Assembly: GCF_028748145.1 (NCBI RefSeq)
Contig: NZ_CP118181.1
Span: forward strand, 1,575,588-1,639,587
Length of the DNA stretch: 64,000 nucleotides
Source of the DNA: Entomospira culicis
Lineage (GTDB): Bacteria; Spirochaetota; Spirochaetia; WRBN01
Reading direction: 5' to 3'
The notes beneath the pieces were generated by a model, which did no database searches, had not been told where the DNA came from, and saw only the letters and a program-made list of their open reading frames with translations. Both the position numbers and the translations under genes were made by a program. How positions within the stretch are numbered: the stretch's first letter is position 1; each line of letters opens with the position of its first letter. Shown in pieces: positions 59,206-64,000 of the stretch.

Positions 59206-59234
59206 CAAAAAAAGATAAAAAAGCGTATAAAAGG

Positions 59235-59594
59235 TTACTCGATCTCCTCTTTTTGTTCAAAGTGCATGGCTTGTTCGATCTCTTTGCCTAGGAAGTAGGA
59301 GATAAAGGTGCGCATGAGGATGACGGCAGCGAGGATGATGATCTCTTGACTGGAGGGGTGGGCGATGGTGGCGATGATGTCGGCGGCGATGAGGAATTCA
59401 AGGCTCAAGAGGATATAGGAGCCTAGATAGGCGCGCACTTTTTGACGTTCGGCCATTTTATGCGAGAGCTTAAGCTTCTTAAATTCGATGTGGATAAGGC
59501 GTAATCCACTACGAAAGACGCCGTAAATAAGAATAATTACGGATACGGCATTCATGGCGTAGGTGGAAATGTCTAAAATATGTTCGTAAATCAT
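59235..59594 (-). CDS. DUF1622-family membrane protein
   Basis: This 119-residue protein has three transmembrane segments. The N-terminal one (AMNAVSVIILIYGVF), the basic loop LRLIHIEFKKLKLSHKMAER and the YILLSLEFLIAADIIATIAH segment match DUF1622. The family's function is unknown. I set the start at ATG 59594, preceded by AAGGAG; a longer frame upstream has no ribosome-binding site. It stands alone between the lipoprotein family and the malE-like gene. Confidence 0.8.
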   Translation of the reverse strand: MIYEHILDISTYAMNAVSVIILIYGVFRSGLRLIHIEFKKLKLSHKMAERQKVRAYLGSYILLSLEFLIAADIIATIAHPSSQEIIILAAVILMRTFISYFLGKEIEQAMHFEQKEEIE

Positions 59595-59693
59595 AAAAAA
59601 AATCTCCTTAATATCATATTCCTTAGTCATAGAATACATATATTAAGAAGAAAAGACAAGCACGATACACCTTATTGCAAAGAGAACATAGCA

Positions 59694-60401
59694 TTATTCT
59701 CCCATCACAAAGGTTATATTTTCGAATGTATCCCAGTTGATTTGGCGAACAAAGTAGATGTATCGGCTGGGATAGACGCTTGTACGCACGGCAAAGAGCA
59801 GATGAAATTCCTCTTGGGCATCAATGTTTAGTTTAGGGAAGAGTCTATTGAGATCGGCGACATCCTTATTTTGCACCGACCACGCGGTAAAGTCGTATAA
59901 TACTTCATCCCCTCTTAACAATGGGGTACGATCGAGACGTAACGTTCCATCTTGTTGGGCTACACTCACCGTCGGATGGGTAACATCGGTAAAGTCTAGG
60001 TGTATTAGCGCATCATCTAAAAAGATAAAGTGCCCTGGAGAATTGGGGATGTCTAAATAGTTAAAGCTTCCATAGGCGTTGGTGTCGCTCCAGCCCTCGA
60101 TGGTGGGGATGTACTGCTGGGGATTCTCTTTAAAGTCTTGTGCCACTCTTTTGGGAATAATGAGGTAGCGAAGATAAAATTTCGTGTTTGGTTTAAAGAT
60201 GAGCAAGACATCTTCTGGAAAGAAAGGTCTCTGGATGGTGAGAGTGAAATCACTTGGCGTAGGATTTCCTGGTGAGCCTTCTGGATTTGGTGTGGGTACG
60301 GGTAATAATGGGTTCTCCGGTGTGGGAGGATTGATGGCGGGTTTACAGCTGATGCATAGGGCGGTTAGCATTAAGAGCAACCAGCATTGCTTATTGTTCA
60401 T
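59694..60401 (-). CDS. Repeat-stalk lipoprotein family, short member
   Basis: This 235-residue lipoprotein has lipobox ALCISC-K near Cys20. A short proline-rich stalk follows (INPPTPENPLLPVPTPNPEG), then a C-terminal domain of about 180 residues. That domain starts near FTLTIQRPFFPEDVL and has the family blocks KFYLRYLIIPKRVAQDF, YIPTIEGWS-x-FNYLDIP, LIHLDFTDVTHPTVS and a C-terminal L-F-x-L-N-I-D-A-x-E-x-F-H-L-L-F-A. It is the member with no tandem-repeat stalk, hence perhaps close to the ancestral form. Function is unknown. Confidence 0.75.
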   Translation of the reverse strand: MNNKQCWLLLMLTALCISCKPAINPPTPENPLLPVPTPNPEGSPGNPTPSDFTLTIQRPFFPEDVLLIFKPNTKFYLRYLIIPKRVAQDFKENPQQYIPTIEGWSDTNAYGSFNYLDIPNSPGHFIFLDDALIHLDFTDVTHPTVSVAQQDGTLRLDRTPLLRGDEVLYDFTAWSVQNKDVADLNRLFPKLNIDAQEEFHLLFAVRTSVYPSRYIYFVRQINWDTFENITFVMGE

Positions 60402-60464
60402 AAAAGATCTCCTTTTTATTTTTTCATTTTTTTAATAGTAAGAGGAGAGTAAGAAGAAAAATAA

Positions 60465-60504
60465 GTCAACCTAAGGGTGCGAGTTATAACCGTGTTAGGT
60501 TGAC
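60465..60504 (-). terminator. Terminator of the 539-residue lipoprotein gene
   Basis: GTCAACCTAA / TTAGGTTGAC (10-bp perfect stem) lies downstream of the gene. The GTTGAC-type arms recur after the next two family genes. Confidence 0.7.
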
Positions 60505-60543
60505 AAAAATGAGCATGCAATACAATGATATAGAGCCTGATGG

Positions 60544-62163
60544 TTAATCTTGCATGGTGTATACGAACTGATCCAAATTGTCGAGGTTGACGGGATGGTC
60601 ATAGAAGTAGTAGGGCGCAAGCTTGGTTGAGGGCTCATGAAAGCTTAGGAGCAGCAGCAGATGGAATGTCTCTCCAGCGTGAACCGCTAAATGGGGAAAG
60701 GCTTCGTTTAAATACCTTACATCGCTATCTTGAAGCGACCAAGGTTCCTCGAACGATTTTTCAAAACTTGCTCTGCGTAGGGGTGCATCGGTAACGTTAT
60801 TGATATCGTTGGCAGAATAGAAGTGTTTGTAGGAGAGCGTTGGCGCATTACGGTTGGTGAAATCGAAGCGAATGAGGCGTAAGTGGGAGCGGTAAAAGTA
60901 GTCTGAAGGGACTTTGCTGTTTTGCAAGAAGTAATTAGCATTCGACCTACTGATGTTAGAATGAGACCTACTGATGTTGAGGAAATTTGTCGCGCCAAAG
61001 ATACCTCCTCGTCTCCACGTGCTTAATGTAGGGGCGAATCTTTGTGGATTAGCACGAAATGATGCTAGTTTAGATGTTGGGATCAACATGTAGCTTAGTG
61101 CAATAGAGGTTTTCGGTCTCTCTAATCTTCTAATCTTGTCGTAAACAGCTGGCAATAAAAAGGGATCTTTGATGCTTACTGCGATGGGAATGATTGGTGT
61201 GGGCCTTGGTTGAGGTGCAGGTGCTGTAGGTGGCGCAACGACTTGTGGGGCGTTCTCCGATGCTGGTGGATTCGTCTCGGGCGTTATGGGGGCAGGTTGA
61301 GGTGCAGGTGCTGTAGGTGGCGCAACGACTTGTGGGGCGCTCTCCGATGCTGGTGGATTCGTCTCGGGCGTTATGGGGGCAGGTTGAGGTGCAGGTGCTG
61401 TAGGTGGCGCAACGACTTGTGGGGCGCTCTCCGATGCTGGTGGATTCGTCTCGGGCGTTATGGGGGCAGGTTGAGGTGCAGGTGCTGTAGGTGGCGCAAC
61501 GACTTGTGGGGCGCTCTCCGATGCTGGTGGATTCGTCTCGGGCGTTATGGGGGCAGGTTGAGGTGCAGGCGCTGTAGGTGGCGCAACGACTTGTGGGGCG
61601 CTCTCCGATGCTGGTGAATTCGTCTCGGGAGTTCTGGGGATAGGTTGTGGTTCTGGGGTCTGCAGTGGATTTGTTGTTTGCGCTGGCGAGGTAGACTCTG
61701 GGATAATTTCGGGTTCTTGGCTTGAAGGTGAAACGCTTTCTTGATTAAGAAGAGCTTCTTCTTGGTTGGCTGAGTCAGAAGGAGCACTATGCGCTGGCGG
61801 GATAATTTCGGGTTCTTGGCTTGAAGGTAGAACGCTTTCCTGATTAAGAAGAGTTTCTTCTTGGTTGGCTGAGTCAGAAGGAGCACTATGCGCTGGCGGG
61901 ATAATTTCGGGTTCTTGGCTTGAAGGTAGAACGCTTTCTTGATTAAGAAGGGTTTCCTCTTGGTTGGCTGAGTCAGAAGGAGCACTACGCGTTGGCGGAT
62001 TGGTTTCTGCTGATGGGGGAGAAATGCTCTCTTGCGTAGGTGGATCGGTGGGGGCGGGAATGGCTTGGCTTGGTGGATCCTCTGGCGCTGGAGGAGGAGT
62101 ATGTGGTTTACAGGCGATAGCTAGCCACATTGCGCAGATAAATAATAATGTTTTGTTTTTCAT
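60544..62163 (-). CDS. Repeat-stalk lipoprotein family, long member
   Basis: This 539-residue lipoprotein has lipobox WLAIAC-K. A stalk of about 300 residues contains three tandem 33-residue repeats (each with SDSANQEE-LLNQESV-PSSQEPEII) and then five tandem 29-residue repeats (each PITPETNPPASE-APQVVAPPTA). The C-terminal domain (about 345-539) has the family blocks SIALSYMLIPTSKLASFRAN, LIRFDFTNRNAPTLSYK, EPWSLQDSDVRYLNEAFP and TFHLLLLLSF. The stalk is likely extended and could span the periplasm or reach the cell surface. DNA repeats are near-identical, so copy number may vary. Confidence 0.8.
   Translation of the reverse strand: MKNKTLLFICAMWLAIACKPHTPPPAPEDPPSQAIPAPTDPPTQESISPPSAETNPPTRSAPSDSANQEETLLNQESVLPSSQEPEIIPPAHSAPSDSANQEETLLNQESVLPSSQEPEIIPPAHSAPSDSANQEEALLNQESVSPSSQEPEIIPESTSPAQTTNPLQTPEPQPIPRTPETNSPASESAPQVVAPPTAPAPQPAPITPETNPPASESAPQVVAPPTAPAPQPAPITPETNPPASESAPQVVAPPTAPAPQPAPITPETNPPASESAPQVVAPPTAPAPQPAPITPETNPPASENAPQVVAPPTAPAPQPRPTPIIPIAVSIKDPFLLPAVYDKIRRLERPKTSIALSYMLIPTSKLASFRANPQRFAPTLSTWRRGGIFGATNFLNISRSHSNISRSNANYFLQNSKVPSDYFYRSHLRLIRFDFTNRNAPTLSYKHFYSANDINNVTDAPLRRASFEKSFEEPWSLQDSDVRYLNEAFPHLAVHAGETFHLLLLLSFHEPSTKLAPYYFYDHPVNLDNLDQFVYTMQD
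61214..61648 (-). repeat. 87-bp tandem repeat, five copies
   Basis: Copies begin at 61214, 61301, 61388, 61475 and 61562. They are almost identical and 87 bp (29 codons) long, so copy changes keep the frame of the lipoprotein. Confidence 0.9.
61683..61979 (-). repeat. 99-bp tandem repeat, about three copies
   Basis: The marker GGAGCACTA recurs at 61781, 61880 and 61979, giving a 99-bp (33-codon) period within the stalk-coding region. Confidence 0.85.
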
Positions 62164-62220
62164 AAAAAACCTCCTGTTTATTCCTTATAACACAAAGAAT
62201 AAGCTTTTTGAAAGATAAAG

Positions 62221-62259
62221 TCAACCCAATAGTTGCAAAAAGAGCAACTATTAGGTTGA
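62221..62259 (-). terminator. Terminator of the 292-residue lipoprotein gene
   Basis: TCAACCcAATAGTTGC / GCAACTATTaGGTTGA is a 16-position stem with one mismatch. It is related to the hairpins at 60465 and 63205. Confidence 0.7.
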
Positions 62260-62287
62260 GAAAAAGTAACGAGATAAAACGAGGAGG

Positions 62288-63166
62288 TTATTCGCTCATG
62301 GTGTATTGGAATTTTTCTAGATTATGCATGTTAATGGTGTAGGTATAGTAAGATCCTCCATCTACCACACGCAGAAGAACCAACAGGCAGAATTTTTCTT
62401 CGGGTTGTGGGGCTAAATCTGGAAAGGTTGTGTTAAGGGAGTCAATATCCCCATTTGATGGCGACCATGGATCGGATAAAGGTATCTCGAAATCTGCTCT
62501 TTTTAGCAGTTCATTGGTAACAGTGGGAATGCCTATCCCATTATAGGAAATCGTGGGGGCATTAAGATTGGTAAAATTGAGGCGTAGCCAGCGTAGGTTT
62601 GGTGTGAGGAATTCATCGGGTTGATTTGGTGCGTGTTTAAAGTAGTTCCAGCCACTTAGGCTTCCACCAAAACTCCATTTATTAAGAATAGGGATAAATT
62701 TGTCTGGGTCGGCACGGAATTCGTCTAATTTTACTTCGGGAATTAAAACATAGCGTAGGGAGATTTTCGTATTATCTCTAATAGAATCCATGACCTCGTC
62801 AGGGAGAAAGGGGTAGGTAACGATAATATCAAGTTCGGATTCTGGGTCTGGAGTAGGTTCAGGCTCTGGGGTAGGATCTGGGTCTGGGGTAGGATCTGGA
62901 TCTGGGGTAGGATCTGGATCTGGGGTAGGATCTGGATCTGGGGTAGGATCTGGATCTGGGGTAGGATCTGGATCTGGGGTAGGATCTGGATCTGGGGTAG
63001 GATCTGGATTTGGATTTGGATCTGGATCTGGATTTGGATCTGGTGCGGGTTTGTCTATGGTTTGATTGTTCCCACTTGGGTTAGACTTAGATGCTGATGG
63101 CTTACAGCTTACTATGGTAGCCACACATAAAAGCAACAGCAAGGTTACTCTCTTTTTGCTAAACAT
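62288..63166 (-). CDS. Repeat-stalk lipoprotein family, Asp-Pro stalk member
   Basis: This 292-residue lipoprotein has lipobox ATIVSC-K near Cys21. The stalk contains a run of about eight PDPDPT hexapeptides (about residues 45-105). A C-terminal domain of about 185 residues follows, with VTYPFLPDEVMDSIRDNTK, ISLRYVLIPEVKLDEFRAD, LRWLRLNFTNLNAPTISYN, DPWSPSNGDIDSLNTTFPDL and FCLLVLLRV. The Asp-Pro repeat is acidic and rigid, unlike the Glu/Ser/Pro stalk of its neighbour, although the C-terminal domains are clearly homologous. Confidence 0.8.
   Translation of the reverse strand: MFSKKRVTLLLLLCVATIVSCKPSASKSNPSGNNQTIDKPAPDPNPDPDPNPNPDPTPDPDPTPDPDPTPDPDPTPDPDPTPDPDPTPDPDPTPDPDPTPEPEPTPDPESELDIIVTYPFLPDEVMDSIRDNTKISLRYVLIPEVKLDEFRADPDKFIPILNKWSFGGSLSGWNYFKHAPNQPDEFLTPNLRWLRLNFTNLNAPTISYNGIGIPTVTNELLKRADFEIPLSDPWSPSNGDIDSLNTTFPDLAPQPEEKFCLLVLLRVVDGGSYYTYTINMHNLEKFQYTMSE
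62862..63005 (-). repeat. 18-bp tandem repeat coding PDPDPT
   Basis: The unit GGATCTGGATCTGGGGTA repeats about eight times with few changes. A similar array runs off the right edge of the window. Confidence 0.88.
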
Positions 63167-63204
63167 ACATTTACGCTCCTTTATCTGTAAAAAAAGATCA
63201 TGTA

Positions 63205-63239
63205 AACCTAATAGCTACAAGAAGTGCAACTATTAGGTT
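63205..63239 (-). terminator. Terminator of the right-edge lipoprotein gene
   Basis: AACCTAATAG / CTATTAGGTT (10-bp stem) follows the stop codon. About 58 bp from here into the 3' coding end are nearly identical to 62245-62304. Confidence 0.65.
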
Positions 63240-63269
63240 GAGAAAAAGTAACGAGATAAAACGAGGAAG

Positions 63270-64000
63270 TTATTCGTTCATGGTGTAGTAGAATTTCTCT
63301 AGGTTATCAAGGTTAAGGGTGTAGGTGTAGAAGTATTCTCCGTTTCGTCGACTCATCTCTTTTACGCGAAAGAGAATGAGTAAGTAGAATTTTTCTCCAG
63401 CTTTTACGGCTAACTCGGGGAAGGTTTTGTTTACGGAGATAACATCAGCGTCTTGCAAAGACCAAGTTTCAGAGAATGGCTTTTCGTATTTGATTCTCTT
63501 TACTAGCTCATTGGTAACGGCAGGGATGCCCTCTCCACTATAAGACATGGTGGGTGCATTACGGTCGGTAAAGTTGAGGCGTAACCAGCGCAAGTGAGGA
63601 GTAAAAAAGAAGGTCGATTGTTCTAGATCGTGTTGTAGATAATTATACTTGCCTAAGGCTCCGCTAAGACTCCATTTGTTGAGAATAGGGACGAATTGGT
63701 TTGGGTTGGCACGGAAGGCGTCTAACTTTGCTTCAGGAACTAAAACGTAGCGCAGGGAGATGGTTGTATTCTCTGTAACAGAATCCATTGCATCTTTAGG
63801 GAGAAATGGGTAGGTAACAATAACATCAATATCTGAGACTGGCGGTGGAGGTGGTGGTAAAGGCTCTGGTTCTGGATCTGGGTCTGGGGTAGGATCTGGG
63901 TCTGGGGTAGGATCTGGGTCTGGGGTAGGATCTGGGTCTGGGGTAGGATCTGGGTCTGGGGTAGGATCTGGGTCTGGGGTAGGATCTGGGTCTGGGGTAG
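63270..64000 (-). CDS. Repeat-stalk lipoprotein family, right-edge member (partial)
   Basis: The C-terminal part of a fourth family member continues beyond the window. Visible are a (PDPDPT)n stalk (from about 63875 to the edge, at least six to seven units), a Pro-rich joint LPPPPPPVSDIDVIVTYPFL, and the C-terminal domain with the blocks SLRYVLVPEAKLDAFRAN, LRWLRLNFTDRNAPTMSY, ETWSLQDADVISVNKTFPEL and FYLLILFRV. It is closest to the 292-residue neighbour. The signal peptide lies outside the window. Confidence 0.8.
   Translation of the reverse strand, partial: TPDPDPTPDPDPTPDPDPTPDPDPTPDPDPTPDPDPTPDPDPEPEPLPPPPPPVSDIDVIVTYPFLPKDAMDSVTENTTISLRYVLVPEAKLDAFRANPNQFVPILNKWSLSGALGKYNYLQHDLEQSTFFFTPHLRWLRLNFTDRNAPTMSYSGEGIPAVTNELVKRIKYEKPFSETWSLQDADVISVNKTFPELAVKAGEKFYLLILFRVKEMSRRNGEYFYTYTLNLDNLEKFYYTMNE
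63875..64000 (-). repeat. 18-bp tandem repeat at the right edge
   Basis: The unit GGATCTGGGTCTGGGGTA repeats about seven times without change and continues past the window. It differs by one base from the unit in the neighbouring gene. Confidence 0.88.

Noticed and set aside
61210..61617. Open frame on the + strand of about 135 Cys/Arg/Trp-rich residues
   Set aside because: It is the antisense of the 87-bp repeat in the lipoprotein gene, open only because the repeat has no stop in that frame. It has no ribosome-binding site and an implausible composition.
1..64000. tRNA, rRNA, tmRNA, CRISPR arrays and insertion sequences
   Set aside because: Gaps were read for T-loop motifs, spaced short repeats and transposase frames. 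Only the TPP riboswitch had a GGTTCGA-like match, and the tandem repeats found are coding.

Overview
The window looks like the origin-proximal part of a bacterial chromosome of moderate GC content, most probably a spirochaete. This is inferred from gene content rather than from any search: dnaA-dnaN-recF-dciA in that order, a dnaX-ybaB pair, a DUF115/Maf-type glycosyltransferase of the kind linked to flagellin modification, MinD-like and ParA-like ATPases, a VanW protein, a CyaB/CYTH protein and many lipoproteins. An insect- or host-associated lineage such as Entomospira would fit but cannot be proven here. No tRNA, rRNA, IS element or CRISPR array was seen.

Layout. 1-2 kb: a TPP-riboswitch-controlled ThiXYZ-type thiamine-precursor transporter, with the ATPase cut by the window edge. 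2-6.2 kb: four YjgN/DUF898-like membrane proteins, two of them a tandem duplication that also copied the promoter and first codons of rfbD. 6.2-8.3 kb: rfbD, rfbC and a HAD phosphatase. 8.4-14.7 kb: small orphan genes, an AmiD-type amidase lipoprotein, ftsK, a double zinc-ribbon miniprotein and a palindrome-rich gap. 14.7-20 kb: a lipoprotein, VanW and three paralogues built from two, three and two copies of a BamE-like domain of about 150 residues. 20-28.4 kb: MinD-like ATPase, Maf glycosyltransferase, grpE-dnaK, a LysM coiled-coil protein and deoC. 28.6-32 kb: glycosyltransferases. 32.3-36.6 kb: orphan ParA, PerR-peroxiredoxin operon, HPr, CYTH protein and an endonuclease/phosphatase lipoprotein. 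36.7-45.4 kb: the replication block (dnaX, ybaB, a HAD phosphatase, NFACT protein, dciA, recF, dnaN, dnaA). 45.8-59.1 kb: a large maltodextrin uptake and degradation locus. 59.2-64 kb: a DUF1622 protein and four paralogous lipoproteins with long proline-rich tandem-repeat stalks, the last running off the window.

Chromosome biology is the strongest theme. On the + strand C exceeds G on the left and G exceeds C on the right, with the change near dnaN. DnaA boxes (TTATCCACA) cluster beside dnaX-ybaB, between dnaN and dnaA, and upstream of dnaA. Three near-perfect parS sites (consensus TGTTTCACGTGAAACA) lie at 40.66, 51.60 and 57.77 kb, two of them forming the start-codon region of maltodextrin genes. 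All genes from 38.8 kb to the right edge are on the minus strand, so to the right of the inferred origin they run against replication.

The least-described material is the repeat-stalk lipoprotein family (59.7-64 kb), the BamE-like multi-domain family (16.4-20 kb), the double zinc-ribbon miniprotein, and possible leaderless genes (rfbD and the 8.4-kb orphan) whose predicted transcription start coincides with the ATG.
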